The notes under the pieces were generated by a model. The model did no database searches and was not told the origin of the DNA. It saw only the letters and a program-made list of their open reading frames with translations. Both the position numbers and the translations under genes were made by a program. DNA of 64,000 bases from Lachnospiraceae bacterium UBA3310 (GTDB taxonomy: Bacteria; Bacillota; Clostridia; Lachnospirales; Lachnospiraceae), in the NCBI GenBank assembly GCA_002361355.1, contig DESQ01000028.1:51638-115637 (forward strand), in the 5' to 3' direction. This document shows positions 53,201 through 61,633 of this stretch, one piece after another (within the stretch, counting starts at the first letter, position 1; each line of letters opens with the position of its first letter).

Positions 53201-55777
53201 CATGACAGTGATAAAGCTGGGCGCCATACTCTTGTAGCAGACGCGAAGCCCCTTGCTGGCATCCCCTAAATCCTTATCAATAATATTATTTGGATCCATC
53301 GCCCAGTCAAAAGGCGCATAACCCTTCTGAATATCTCCATGGAAAGTGAGCTCGGGACTGCTGGTATTAAAAGCGTTCTCTCCCATCTTAAAATCTGTAT
53401 GTGCAAAACCTTCAGGAGAATTAAAAGTAACGTCAATCAGGTTTTTACATCCCTCAAACGCGCCTTTTCCAATTGACTTAACCGAATTACCAATTCTAAC
53501 TTCCTTTAATCTCGGCCAGCCCTTAAACACTTCCTCATCTATCGATGTCAGGGAGTCATCTGAAATCAATAATGTTTTTACGTTATCATTTAAATTTTTA
53601 TCCGTGAAGCATCCCTTCTGAAGCCCCGTTACCTTTCTCGTCCCTACTTCACTTAATATCTCCAGATCAATCCCCTTTTCTTTAATCAAATCCAGATCGG
53701 CATCAGGATTCAGCGTACAGGATGTAATAATTCCATTCGGGTCAACACAATATAAATAATCTCCGTTACTTACCTCATAATACTCTTTTCCGTTTTCAAT
53801 ATATACATAGGGAATCGGATTTCCCTCTATTGCCATCACCGCAGACCATGTCGTTCTGCGTGGTATCGCTGTCTCCGTAAGTGTCCTCATCTTAGGACCT
53901 TGCACATAGAACTTTTCGTTTGCCACGTCTGCAAACAATTTATCCTTGTCATAAGATATATAGCCGCAGTCAAAATCCCTGTCCTCATTTGGGAATTTAA
54001 CAAAAGACAGTCCGACACACTCATGAAACATATTTGGAGGTAATGTAACTGCCGTCGCGCTCGTTCCGCCATAGCTTTCCGGGAACACAACGGAATTGAG
54101 GTTAGTGCGCCCCGCAAACATAAAGTCGCCGATGCTGTTGACGCCACCCTCAGAGGTCATTCCCTTAGGGAACGTAAAATCTAATTTAACGCCGCCTGTA
54201 CATGCGAATGCCCCTTCGCCAATCGATACCACCTTTGCATCTTTCATGTTAACCGTTGTCAGTGCCGGGCACTCGTAAAAAGCATAGGCATCTATTTTAC
54301 AACTCTGCGAAATTTCATTGGCATCTACTGTGGTAAGTTCATTGCAGTATGCAAACGCACCATACCCGATATTTCTTATCGTATTGGGAAACTTAATGCT
54401 GGTTATCGGTGATTTGGAAAAGCACTCTGCCCCTATCGTATTCGTTCCGGGGTTAATTTCCACCGTTTTCAAAGAACCACAGTCTTTAAACGCCTGATTT
54501 CCAATAAAAGAAGCGCTGGAAATCTTCACCTTCGAAATCATACTTGCCCCTTCAAACGCATGATCCCCGATAAAATTTATCATGCTGGGAAGTTCAAGGT
54601 CTTGTATACGGTCACTCCCGGCAAAGGTGCATCCGCCAATGCCGCACACAAGATTCTTTGATTGCTTTTTAACAAGATAACCATTGTCATCATCATAATA
54701 TGGTTTAATTGTGCTGGGCTTCCCTCCCTTAGCCACATAGATCGTACCGCTTTTGCCGGGGCGCTGATCCCGCACTCCCACAAGCGTGTATGGTTCGGCC
54801 TGCAACTGCAGCTCTATATCATGTGCACAATAAAAATCAATCTGTTTTTGCGCATCTTTGATATCCTTTGGCGTTTTTTCCAGAAAATCTTTATCTCTGT
54901 CAATTAAAGTTTCATCATAGATACCGGTTTTCTCATCATAGGAATCCAAATAGGTCTGATAAAGCGCATTTAACCTCTGCAAATCATCGTCTGTAGAAAA
55001 ATTATCTGTAAAAAATTTCAAAGTATCACTGGGAACATTATTAGGCCTCTTAGAACTCTCGTATACATCAACCGTATATTTATACTTCCTGTCGGGCCAT
55101 ATATTAACATAATTATCCCATGATTCGGCATCTGTCGCATTCAATGCCTTACCATCCGGCGTTAATCCCTTAAAGTAATTGCTGATTACGCTTTCCTCCA
55201 CCGTGTAATATTCCGTATTTAAAACCATGGGGATCTTAATCCCTTCAGCCACAAACTCCCCGTTATACATGCAGATAACTTCACGGGTTCCGGAAGCGCT
55301 GATACCACTATTCGTAATATCAACATCGTAAAACAAAAACTGCCATGTCAAGGTATCCACGCCTTCTACTTCCCTGACAGTCAGCGAAGCGTCTACCGGT
55401 TTCTTCGTATTGCCAGACGCCTTATTATAAGATTTCCAAACAGCGTCTTCATCTAAAGAAGATACGCCATCTTTTACTGTTACAAACTCATTTAAATTTT
55501 TCTTAGCCCATGTTGCCGTCTGCCCACTACTTATCTCTTTCCCCTTGGCATTATACTTAAAATTCGCCAAAGCATCTTTATGTGCATCTTCTGATGCTCT
55601 TGCCATAATTCCCGCTGCTGCATTCGGATCAGCCGCCACGTTTTCCGGCACAGGAATCGCCGCCACCACCACAGCCGTGATCATCAAAACCGCCGCCAGA
55701 CTACGTCTCGCGGTTCTCTTTAATCTTCTCCTGGGCTTTTTTGTTACCGGCTTCTTTGTCGCTGTCTTTTTTGCCAT
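50234..55777 (-). CDS. Giant LRR_5/InlB-repeat surface protein with sortase-type sorting signal
   Basis: 1847 residues. Long basic n-region then signal peptide (to about 50; LAAVLMITAVVVAAIPVPEN). N-terminal unassigned domain about 50-380; LRR_5 repeats about 385-850 and 1120-1385 (SLKTVEINPGTNTIGAECFS, SLQEITLPGSVNDIEKGAFA); Flg_new/InlB-type beta-grasp repeats about 1390-1530 (VVEGWTFDKWVGMNGTEPGG); Thr/Ser/Gly linker about 1535-1600 with TNTSGGA repeats and a ten-Ser run; one beta repeat about 1605-1665; shared C-terminal module about 1690-1800. Ends TTPKTGD (1808-1814) IHPKWFLSLGLACLSIILF plus basic tail. 65 bp behind the sortase gene, so most likely its substrate. Confidence 0.9.
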   Translation of the reverse strand: MAKKTATKKPVTKKPRRRLKRTARRSLAAVLMITAVVVAAIPVPENVAADPNAAAGIMARASEDAHKDALANFKYNAKGKEISSGQTATWAKKNLNEFVTVKDGVSSLDEDAVWKSYNKASGNTKKPVDASLTVREVEGVDTLTWQFLFYDVDITNSGISASGTREVICMYNGEFVAEGIKIPMVLNTEYYTVEESVISNYFKGLTPDGKALNATDAESWDNYVNIWPDRKYKYTVDVYESSKRPNNVPSDTLKFFTDNFSTDDDLQRLNALYQTYLDSYDEKTGIYDETLIDRDKDFLEKTPKDIKDAQKQIDFYCAHDIELQLQAEPYTLVGVRDQRPGKSGTIYVAKGGKPSTIKPYYDDDNGYLVKKQSKNLVCGIGGCTFAGSDRIQDLELPSMINFIGDHAFEGASMISKVKISSASFIGNQAFKDCGSLKTVEINPGTNTIGAECFSKSPITSIKFPNTIRNIGYGAFAYCNELTTVDANEISQSCKIDAYAFYECPALTTVNMKDAKVVSIGEGAFACTGGVKLDFTFPKGMTSEGGVNSIGDFMFAGRTNLNSVVFPESYGGTSATAVTLPPNMFHECVGLSFVKFPNEDRDFDCGYISYDKDKLFADVANEKFYVQGPKMRTLTETAIPRRTTWSAVMAIEGNPIPYVYIENGKEYYEVSNGDYLYCVDPNGIITSCTLNPDADLDLIKEKGIDLEILSEVGTRKVTGLQKGCFTDKNLNDNVKTLLISDDSLTSIDEEVFKGWPRLKEVRIGNSVKSIGKGAFEGCKNLIDVTFNSPEGFAHTDFKMGENAFNTSSPELTFHGDIQKGYAPFDWAMDPNNIIDKDLGDASKGLRVCYKSMAPSFITVMYNPITDMVTMLDYPKYDQIDSILEDTYGVSDYNRYREEVLYKAYEDDRYEDSRRAFAEEWQNATDEDLDTLYSSDNYGPWVNPDFAAGGWRDYVTTTSGGGDGASTAGMMDWLFEPLTVQAAPATVMDAYYAHKGNAYDVHLRPSERGPYRPSTPTEDYLLSAVENIVIPEGVDSIDVYGFVNDLTTEGKENKDLTKTNGGNASQYFTTPGNNSSWDSDTRRMYTIGSVFNSSGDDESTTVKSVPGLFSGYYIEPSEDNARGNDTIRTVTMNSVKYLPDYAFDNCEQLQTVILGAHCADIGVAPFRGCKALRSVSNNDYYETDNGIIYSKEADGSYVIEECFASRGDLDIVGQPAVSVSNDPKLATVSAIKPGAFEDCDVINRIYFGAENEAGLNKIPENCFKDCESLQEITLPGSVNDIEKGAFAGSNSLTMLTIYGKEVKISGQAFDDDKQKQWTTVKSYNDSAVTRYVEEYGEVFKLQSADEPLGDLWEVTYVGPDYSILEDLVDATSGEKISNPQYVENGLKPKVPKDPVVEGWTFDKWVGMNGTEPGGQIFEDTVFFAQGYSNSGMVGGKYVVSYIDGVDGSTFATEYVSPGADAPDLRAPVHDGYEFDKWGAELTNVQSNRSILAIYKVAGAGTSGGSTNTSGGTTNTSGGATNTSGGATNTSNNSTSSKKSSSSSSSSSSTSTSSGTGAVTMHRVTVVGGSGSGTYAVGATVVISANDPAAGMKFTGWTTDSSGVTLNQMTAASTMFDMPDNDVLVVANYEGGTAATPITAPVIAPVPNNNGQTENNGNTRVDITKPGISNRDLATANVNGSTDNFIIKISETDEATRAVADALTNKYGNLENILYYAMDITLWDATGSYQLTGDQLNGISVDITIPIPDSLVAYGGNNMAGAVINGNQLESLNENFTTINGVPCIRFQATHFSPYTIYVDTGNLVEGMLDTTPKTGDPIHPKWFLSLGLACLSIILFMKRDKKTTVKVKA
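51120..51270. repeat. Low-complexity linker: TNTSGGA units and a serine run
   Basis: About four 21-bp units coding TNTSGGA or TNTSGGT (51196-51270) followed by a serine-rich stretch (51120-51180). Codons vary between units, so slippage is not strongly favoured. Confidence 0.75.
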
Positions 55778-55842
55778 GGTACTTTCTCCTCATTCCCTTA
55801 CACATTTTTCTATCTTGATCAACTGCATGTTTCTTGTCTTTC

Positions 55843-57060
55843 CTACTCTGTGCCTATCCGCTTCGCCACCACCACGAAACGGCCGTCCTGCTCGGAACTG
55901 TCGCAGGTGGAGAGCGTCAGAAGCTCATCTCCGTACGCCGCCGTTACTCCGGTGTCATATAAGGACAGTGCCGCCATCTCCTGCATGTTTGAGTTAAATT
56001 CCTTCTCCGACGCTGCGTCCAAAAACTGGTAATATTTGAATACCACTTCGTCCTCATTGTAAATCCGGGAGCGGAACACATACATAACCTGATAGAGTCC
56101 CTTCTCATAGATCGTGTCGAAGCGGATGGTGGAATGCTTCTCACAGTATTCCTTGCTGCTGTAGCTGTTCAGATTCCCGAACATTTTGCCGGACTTCATA
56201 TGATGCCCGTATATAATCAGGTTCGTATTTCTGTGCACCACATCGCAGGCGGCATCCATAAACAGACTGCCGTTTTTATCATATTCCTGATTAAAGTTGT
56301 GATCCAGATAATACTCGTTGTTAGCCGTCTGCATCACCGGATAGTCTATAATGGTATCGTCAATTTTCAGCCATCCGATTAGCTTTTTGTTTTTATTGTA
56401 GAGGGTTTCATACTCCGGAAGCACCGTAAGATCCGCTTCTTCCTCTTCCTCGGTATAATGAATCGTAACCGGTGCTCCCGCTCTTATACCTGCGAGGGTA
56501 GAGTCGCCTTTCAGAGAGGCAAGCTCCTCATAATCCACCTGCGTCCTGTCCGCAAAATAGGAATACACACCGAAATAGCCAAAGCATCCTGCTGCAACGA
56601 TACCACAGAGGACAACTAGCAGCTTACGGCGTTTCTCTCTCTTTTTCATTTCCTGCAGAATTGCCTGCTGCATAGCAGCGTCATAATCCTCCAGCGACGC
56701 CTGCTGCTTTGCCTTACCGGCCTTTTTTCCGGCAGACTGTCTGACCCCGGCTGTCTGTGTCTGTTTTTTCTGTGCCTTTTTGCGGGCCCGCTTTCCTTCG
56801 GGGAGTCTGCTGTTTTTCGTGTAACCCTGGCTTTTATATTTCTCAGCCAATTCATAGATCTTATCGTCAAATTCACTTCCGATTACGCTCTCAAAGCGGT
56901 ATTTGCCTTCCGCAAACGCATCGCACAGGGAGATTACCTCTCCCGGCTGCTCCATATGTATGTTCGACTTAATCTCTTCTATGAGTTTCAGGTCACGTTT
57001 TGCCGCCTTGTATTCCGACTCTGTCCTGAATCTCCTTCCTGCCGCTTCATACCCCGACAT
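55843..57060 (-). CDS. Class B sortase with long cytoplasmic N-terminal extension
   Basis: 405-residue transpeptidase that cleaves a surface-protein sorting signal and links it to the wall. Residues 1-146 form a cytoplasmic part: a helical domain 1-80 (RTESEYKAAKRDLKLIEEIK) and a Lys/Gln-rich linker (KKAQKKQTQTAGVRQ). TM about 147-169. Catalytic domain 200-405: IGWLKIDDTIIDYPVMQ, His286 in LIIYGHHMKSGKMF, Cys386 in LLTLSTCDSSE, Arg394 in DGRFVVVAKR. Typical SrtB is about 250 residues with the TM at its start, so the extension is unusual. ATG at 57060 with AAAGGAG 10 bp upstream; a longer frame lacks RBS. First gene of the operon with both LRR proteins. Confidence 0.92.
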   Translation of the reverse strand: MSGYEAAGRRFRTESEYKAAKRDLKLIEEIKSNIHMEQPGEVISLCDAFAEGKYRFESVIGSEFDDKIYELAEKYKSQGYTKNSRLPEGKRARKKAQKKQTQTAGVRQSAGKKAGKAKQQASLEDYDAAMQQAILQEMKKREKRRKLLVVLCGIVAAGCFGYFGVYSYFADRTQVDYEELASLKGDSTLAGIRAGAPVTIHYTEEEEEADLTVLPEYETLYNKNKKLIGWLKIDDTIIDYPVMQTANNEYYLDHNFNQEYDKNGSLFMDAACDVVHRNTNLIIYGHHMKSGKMFGNLNSYSSKEYCEKHSTIRFDTIYEKGLYQVMYVFRSRIYNEDEVVFKYYQFLDAASEKEFNSNMQEMAALSLYDTGVTAAYGDELLTLSTCDSSEQDGRFVVVAKRIGTE

Positions 57061-57144
57061 ATGGGGATCGCTCCTTTGCCAGATACTATATATGCCCGTC
57101 TCAAATGCGTTTCGACACAATATGAGCAATTAACATATACTCTT

Positions 57145-57172
57145 ATTTTACTCTTTTTTGTAGAATATGCAA
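57145..57172 (-). promoter_or_regulatory. Candidate proximal promoter of the sortase-LRR operon
   Basis: Minus strand TTGCAT (57167-57172), 16 bp, TAAAAT (57145-57150). Confidence 0.45.
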
Positions 57173-57207
57173 GTTTTTTATAAGGGAAAAAACCAAAAAC
57201 CACATGT

Positions 57208-57236
57208 ATTGTACCATGTTGCTATCTTTTTTACAA
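57208..57236 (-). promoter_or_regulatory. Candidate distal promoter of the sortase-LRR operon
   Basis: Minus strand TTGTAA (57231-57236), 17 bp, TACAAT (57208-57213), with an extended TG upstream of the -10. Confidence 0.5.
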
Positions 57237-57255
57237 GCATGGGGGAAAACAGGAA

Positions 57256-57286
57256 AGTGCAGGAACCCTGCTGTGATTCCTGCACT
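57256..57286 (-). terminator. Terminator of the small coiled-coil gene
   Basis: Ten-bp stem AGTGCAGGAA/TTCCTGCACT with an 11-nt loop; the T-tract on the minus strand is poor. Confidence 0.55.
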
Positions 57287-57303
57287 CTCTGTAGCCCGAC
57301 ATA

Positions 57304-57660
57304 TTATGCAATTTTATCTTCAATGGTCTTTTTGATCTTATCCACCTCTTCCAAAAGATAATTGACCTTGACCTCATAGGCACGGTTATTATCCGCAACC
57401 GGAATTGCCATATTGAGCTTCTTCGTCAGTTCAATGAAGTTTTCCGCTATTATCTGAACATTTTTGTCCGTACAGTTTTCTATATGCATTCCGATTCCCG
57501 TCACTTTGCGCTGCAGATCATAAAGATCCGCTTTCACGGCCCGCATATCCTCCTTCATGCCTTGCATATCTTCCTTCATGCCCCGCATATCCTCTTTCAT
57601 ATCCTGCAATTTCTCATCGATAAGGTCAGATATCTGTTGTATTAGTTGTGTATTCATCAT
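57304..57660 (-). CDS. Small coiled-coil protein with heptad tandem repeats
   Basis: 118 residues, not assigned to a named family. N-terminal helix MNTQLIQQISDLIDEKLQD, then three 7-residue copies of MKEDM(R/Q)(G/A), one heptad each, giving a continuous coiled coil to about residue 65, and a mixed C-terminal helix (FIELTKKLNMAIPVADNN ... YLLEEVDKIKKTIEDKIA). No TM and no motif. Two adjacent ATGs; the first at 57660 has AAGGAGG 7 bp upstream. Own promoter and terminator. Confidence 0.75.
   Translation of the reverse strand: MMNTQLIQQISDLIDEKLQDMKEDMRGMKEDMQGMKEDMRAVKADLYDLQRKVTGIGMHIENCTDKNVQIIAENFIELTKKLNMAIPVADNNRAYEVKVNYLLEEVDKIKKTIEDKIA
57538..57600 (-). repeat. Three tandem 21-bp repeats
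   Basis: Units at 57580-57600, 57559-57579 and 57538-57558, each coding MKEDM(R/Q)(G/A); nearly identical DNA, so copy number could vary between strains. Confidence 0.8.
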
Positions 57661-57733
57661 ACGTTTCCTCCTTTGATACAATGCCATTCACTATGTATAT
57701 TTGTCTTTTTTTCAGGTTCCCGCCTTGAAAATC

Positions 57734-57762
57734 ATCATATCACAGAAAGAGAACTATGTCCA
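57734..57762 (-). promoter_or_regulatory. Promoter of the small coiled-coil gene
   Basis: Minus strand TGGACA (57757-57762), 17 bp, TATGAT (57734-57739). Confidence 0.6.
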
Positions 57763-57812
57763 CCGTTTTTTCTGCTTTTTATAAACGTTATTTCGTTAAT
57801 TTTGTTAAATCA

Positions 57813-58769
57813 TCATTTAATTTTTACTGAACATTTTCCCAGTACCTCCCCCACATGACTCTGCAAAAAATTATCCTGCACATGGGAGATCCCCATCTCG
57901 TTAAGCGTCTGCACCAGAACGTTGCAGACTGCCTCCATGACAACCACTCTGCCGTCCCCCGTATTCAACTGGTACACAAAATCATCAGGGTTCGCTCCCT
58001 CCCACGCCTCTGCGGGATCGGGAACCTGATAGAGAAGGGAAAGCATATCGCCAATCTCCCCGCAAACCGCAAGTTCCCGCAATCCCCTGTGCATCCACTT
58101 GTAGAAAGGCGCATATTTTTTGTTCAGAAGATAGACAATCTGCATGGCCTCCTTGACAAACTCCGTCAGGGCAATCTCCGCCGCAATGCGTTCCCCTCGC
58201 TTCATGGCGCGGGCATAATTGTACTGCCCCGCCTGCGCCGCCTTCGCCAGACTCTCCGCCAGTTTTGTTCTCCACACTTCTTCCGGATAATAGCCTAAAA
58301 GCGCCTCCCTTATCCCGGTAAAACGTCCGAGAAAATCCTCAAAAACCTGGCCGCTCACTGCCGTACAGAGGGCGGGCTCCGAAATCCCAAACCATTCCTG
58401 CGCTGTCTTTGGCGCAAAATCCCGTCCCAAAATTTCCAGATAAAAATCTTCCAGGCAGAGAATGCCGACACGGCCCTTTCCCTGTTCCTCCTCCACCCGG
58501 CCCGAAAATCCCATAAATTCCTTCGGCAGGGCATCGTAAGCCGCCTGCATCTTTTCCCCGTACTGATCGTAAATCTCCCGTGGCAGCCAGATACAGAAGG
58601 AAGGGCCATAATCATGATCCATGGAAATTTCATCATCAAAGCCAAGGCACTCAGAACCATAGCCCACAAGTCCCGCGGCGGCATACGCTGCAGCTTCCGG
58701 AAACGTTTCATGAAGCATGGGTCTACCGTATGCCTCATAATATTTTTTTGACAGCTCCAGTCCTTTCAT
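57813..58769 (-). CDS. DUF4037 nucleotidyltransferase-like protein
   Basis: 318 residues. N-terminal region AAGLVGYGSECLGFDDEISM then DHDYGPSFCIWL (about 31-62) shows GS and DxD-type acidic residues as in polymerase-beta-fold nucleotidyltransferases; C-terminal helical domain 150-318. This is the DUF4037 pattern as I know it. Next to a TPR protein that is 19 bp upstream, a pairing often seen. Possibly a resistance-type adenylyltransferase, but the substrate is unknown. Last gene of the hflKC operon. Confidence 0.82.
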   Translation of the reverse strand: MKGLELSKKYYEAYGRPMLHETFPEAAAYAAAGLVGYGSECLGFDDEISMDHDYGPSFCIWLPREIYDQYGEKMQAAYDALPKEFMGFSGRVEEEQGKGRVGILCLEDFYLEILGRDFAPKTAQEWFGISEPALCTAVSGQVFEDFLGRFTGIREALLGYYPEEVWRTKLAESLAKAAQAGQYNYARAMKRGERIAAEIALTEFVKEAMQIVYLLNKKYAPFYKWMHRGLRELAVCGEIGDMLSLLYQVPDPAEAWEGANPDDFVYQLNTGDGRVVVMEAVCNVLVQTLNEMGISHVQDNFLQSHVGEVLGKCSVKIK

Positions 58770-58788
58770 ACCCCAAACCTCTTCCCCG

Positions 58789-59658
58789 TCACTGTGCCGT
58801 TCCCTGCACGCGCCCGATCACTTCCCGCGCCTTCTGTGCATAGTCTGCCTGTCTCCCGGCATCTCCCATGCCCCCGCATACTGCGGCGCAGTTTTCACAG
58901 AGAATACCATAGCTCATATTCTCCCCATAGTGCTGTTTTACCAGCTTAAGCGCCTTTTCGTAGTAGGATAAAGATTTTTCGTACTCTCCGTCCCTGTAGC
59001 ATGCCTCGCCCATTCCCGCCAGCGCACCGCTGTAATGTTCGTTCAAATTTTCACCGCCCTGTTCAAAGAGTGCAAGGGCGCGTGAAAGACACCTTTTTGC
59101 CTCCTCGTTCTTGGAAAGTTTAAAGTAGATCAGCGCCAGGTTCGTCAGTGTGGTGGCTGTCTGTGCTTCATTGTCCGGAAGCTTTTCGATCACAGAAAGC
59201 GCCTTTTTTGCCGCCTCCACCGCCTCCTCGTTCTCATTCATTTTTTCCAGAAGAATGCTCATATTGTTATAAAGTCCCGCCTGGCGGTAATCACCCTGCG
59301 GAAGAATCCGGTCATAAATCTGAACCGCCTGACGGTACAGTCTGATGGACTGGACATACTCGCCTCCCGCACTGTAAGCGGTGGCCGCATTCAGGAGCGT
59401 GGTCGCAAAATGTTCCGTGTCCTCCATCTTTAATTCTTCCATCAAAAGAAGCACGTCCTCCGACGCCCGATAGGCCTTCTCAAAGGCTGACACACTGCGG
59501 TAAAAGCCGATCATCTCATTGCAGATGGAAATATAGGCCGCATAGTCCTCTTCCTCCTTCGCCTTCTCCAGGGACGCCACCAGAAACGGATCGATCCTGT
59601 CTGTCTCATTTTTATCAAAATAGGAATCCAGCTTCGCAAAAAAAGCATCAATATCCAT
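58789..59658 (-). CDS. TPR-repeat protein
   Basis: 289 residues, all helical. At least five tetratricopeptide-like helix pairs: AAYSAGGEYVQSIRLYRQAV, RQAGLYNNMSILLEKMNENE, TLTNLALIYFKLSKNEEAKR, LAGMGEACYRDGEYEKSLSY, CENCAAVCGGMGDAGRQADY. No signal, no catalytic domain. Probably a scaffold for the adjacent DUF4037 protein. 14 bp behind the MATE gene and 19 bp before DUF4037. Confidence 0.88.
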   Translation of the reverse strand: MDIDAFFAKLDSYFDKNETDRIDPFLVASLEKAKEEEDYAAYISICNEMIGFYRSVSAFEKAYRASEDVLLLMEELKMEDTEHFATTLLNAATAYSAGGEYVQSIRLYRQAVQIYDRILPQGDYRQAGLYNNMSILLEKMNENEEAVEAAKKALSVIEKLPDNEAQTATTLTNLALIYFKLSKNEEAKRCLSRALALFEQGGENLNEHYSGALAGMGEACYRDGEYEKSLSYYEKALKLVKQHYGENMSYGILCENCAAVCGGMGDAGRQADYAQKAREVIGRVQGTAQ

Positions 59659-59672
59659 ACCTCTTTACCCCC

Positions 59673-61034
59673 TTATTCTTTCGCTTCCATCCTGTCTACA
59701 ATTCTTTTCTGCTTATAAAAATAATACCCGCTCACCAGAACCGCACTCATCACCCAGCTAATCGGATAACAAGCCACAATCCACGTAAGCCCCTGCCCCG
59801 CCGGAATCATGCTCACCCATATGATGCGGTACACACAGACGCCGAGGACAGAGATCACCGTCGTCACAAAGGTATAGCCCTGCGCCCGGAGTGACCCGGA
59901 AAATATCTCGATAAACACAAACATCACAAACGCCGGTGAAATGCTCCTCATCATGGTCATGCCGATCGCCACCACCGCCGCGTCCCCTGTAAAAATTCCA
60001 AGCAGATAAGGCCCTGCCGCCATCAAAGCCGCCGACAGAAAAAGAGCTGTGCCGGCCGCCATTCCCAGACAGACTCTTGTGCCCTTTTTCACGCGATCCC
60101 ATTTGCCCGCCCCGAAATTCTGTCCGACAAAAGTGGTAAGCGCAATGCCAAAGGAAGAGTTAATCATCCAAAACACGCTGTCTATCTTGCCGTAAGCCGT
60201 CCACGCCGCCATGGTGTCCACACCCAACAGATTGAGCGCAGCCTGCACGATCATGTTGGAGATGCTGTACATGGAGCTCTGTAAACCGGACGGAAAGCCG
60301 ATCTGCAGCATATTTTTTAAAATTGCCGGCTGGATCCTGATTCTGCGAAAGGACAGGCGCATGCAGTCCACTCTATACATTAACGTCCATGTGACCAGCA
60401 CCGCGCTGATCGCCTGCGAAATAAGTGTCGCCACTGCCACGCCCAAAACGCCCAGATTAAAATAGAGCACCAGAAGCAGATCCAACCCAATATTAACGAC
60501 ACAGCACACCACCAAATAGTACAACGGCCGTTTGGAATCCCCGATGGCGCGCAGGATTGCCGCACCCATATTGTAGAGAAACACAAAGACCAGCCCGGAA
60601 AAATAAATCCGTATATACAGTGTCGACATCTCCATCAACGCTTCCGGTGTATTCATGAGCCTGAGAATGGATGGTGCCGCCGCCACGCCAAGAACACCGA
60701 AGCCGATCCCTCCGATCATACCGAACGCGTAGGATGTGTGCAGAGCGTCCTCAAGCCTCTGCCTGTGGGACGCCCCGTATGCCTGCGAGATCAGAACTGT
60801 CCCGCCTGCGGTCAGTCCCGTAAAAAAGCCCACCACCATATTGATGATCTGGGACGAGGAGCCGCCTACGCTCGAGAGTGCTTCCTTACCCGCGAACTGT
60901 CCCACGATCACCGTATCCACTGTATTGTAAAGCTGCTGGAAAAAAGTGCCGATCAGAATGGGAAAAAAGAAAATTAACAACTGTTTCCAGATCACACCCT
61001 CCAATATGCCGTTTTGCTTTTCCTGTACTTCCAT
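59673..61034 (-). CDS. MATE-family efflux transporter
   Basis: 453 residues with twelve TM segments in two halves. Family stretches: LIGTFFQQLYNTVDTVIVGQ (about 28-47), SSQIINMVVGFFTGLTAGGT, and in the second half QIGFPSGLQSSMYSISN and GQNFGAGKWDRVKKG. Na+ or H+ coupled export of organic cations is the family norm. The ATG at 61034 is used; a TTG further up overlaps the hydrolase stop. Belongs to the DinF/NorM superfamily; specific substrate not deducible. Confidence 0.9.
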   Translation of the reverse strand: MEVQEKQNGILEGVIWKQLLIFFFPILIGTFFQQLYNTVDTVIVGQFAGKEALSSVGGSSSQIINMVVGFFTGLTAGGTVLISQAYGASHRQRLEDALHTSYAFGMIGGIGFGVLGVAAAPSILRLMNTPEALMEMSTLYIRIYFSGLVFVFLYNMGAAILRAIGDSKRPLYYLVVCCVVNIGLDLLLVLYFNLGVLGVAVATLISQAISAVLVTWTLMYRVDCMRLSFRRIRIQPAILKNMLQIGFPSGLQSSMYSISNMIVQAALNLLGVDTMAAWTAYGKIDSVFWMINSSFGIALTTFVGQNFGAGKWDRVKKGTRVCLGMAAGTALFLSAALMAAGPYLLGIFTGDAAVVAIGMTMMRSISPAFVMFVFIEIFSGSLRAQGYTFVTTVISVLGVCVYRIIWVSMIPAGQGLTWIVACYPISWVMSAVLVSGYYFYKQKRIVDRMEAKE

Positions 61035-61066
61035 CGCCTTTTCCTGATTTCTTTCAACCCTCTGCG

Positions 61067-61606
61067 TCAATCCGCATCCGCAATATATTTCTCCGTCAAC
61101 GCCATAATCCGCATCAGGTTTTGGATGTTTTTCTCCGTATCATCCGCCACTTCAAGCGAATGGTTTGTCCCCTCTATGATGTGAAGCGGCAAATCATATT
61201 CCCTGCATTTTTCTTTGATCATATCCGTCTTTGCCCACGGATCCGCCGTTCCGTGGAACACGATCCCGGGCTGCGGGCTGCAGGAAAAAGTCTGTTCTAA
61301 CGGCGTGTAATAAATATTTCGGCAGCGTATATTAAATTTTTCGGCATAAGCGCAGGCCACCGCTGTCCCGATGCTTTTTGACACGAAAAGGATTTCCTCA
61401 TACCGCATCCAATTGTATCCCATAAGCATCATCTCAGTTGCGGTAAGGGCTTCCTGAAACGCCTTTTCAACATCTTTGTCAAGTTCGCCGTAAGACACCC
61501 GAAACGTTTCATACTGATACTGTTTCGCCAGTTTCTCGCTGTAATAGAGAAGCGGCTTATCCGTCGTATATCCGATTCCCGGGAAAAAGACTGCCAGTTT
61601 CATCAT
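61067..61606 (-). CDS. Small alpha/beta-hydrolase-like protein
   Basis: 179 residues with the layout of a minimal alpha/beta hydrolase: FFPGIGYTTDKP at the start, nucleophile turn FVSKSIGTAVACAYA (Ser in SxSxG in place of GxSxG; about residue 77), acid in FHGTADPWAKTD and His in EGTNHSLEVADD. Length is short for the fold, about 200 or more usual. Cytoplasmic. Placed between hflC and the MATE gene with short gaps, so in the same transcript; a role in that operon is not known. Confidence 0.68.
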   Translation of the reverse strand: MMKLAVFFPGIGYTTDKPLLYYSEKLAKQYQYETFRVSYGELDKDVEKAFQEALTATEMMLMGYNWMRYEEILFVSKSIGTAVACAYAEKFNIRCRNIYYTPLEQTFSCSPQPGIVFHGTADPWAKTDMIKEKCREYDLPLHIIEGTNHSLEVADDTEKNIQNLMRIMALTEKYIADAD

Positions 61607-61633
61607 CGCTTCCTCTCCTCTTTCATAATCATA

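Noticed and set aside
47236..57060. Pilus operon
   Set aside because: There is a sortase and wall-anchored proteins, but class C sortase, pilin motif and E-box are missing; both substrates are LRR adhesin-like.
57366..57385. TTGACC direct repeat in the coiled-coil gene as another palindrome copy
   Set aside because: The second TTGACC is in the same orientation, so it is not the inverted repeat.
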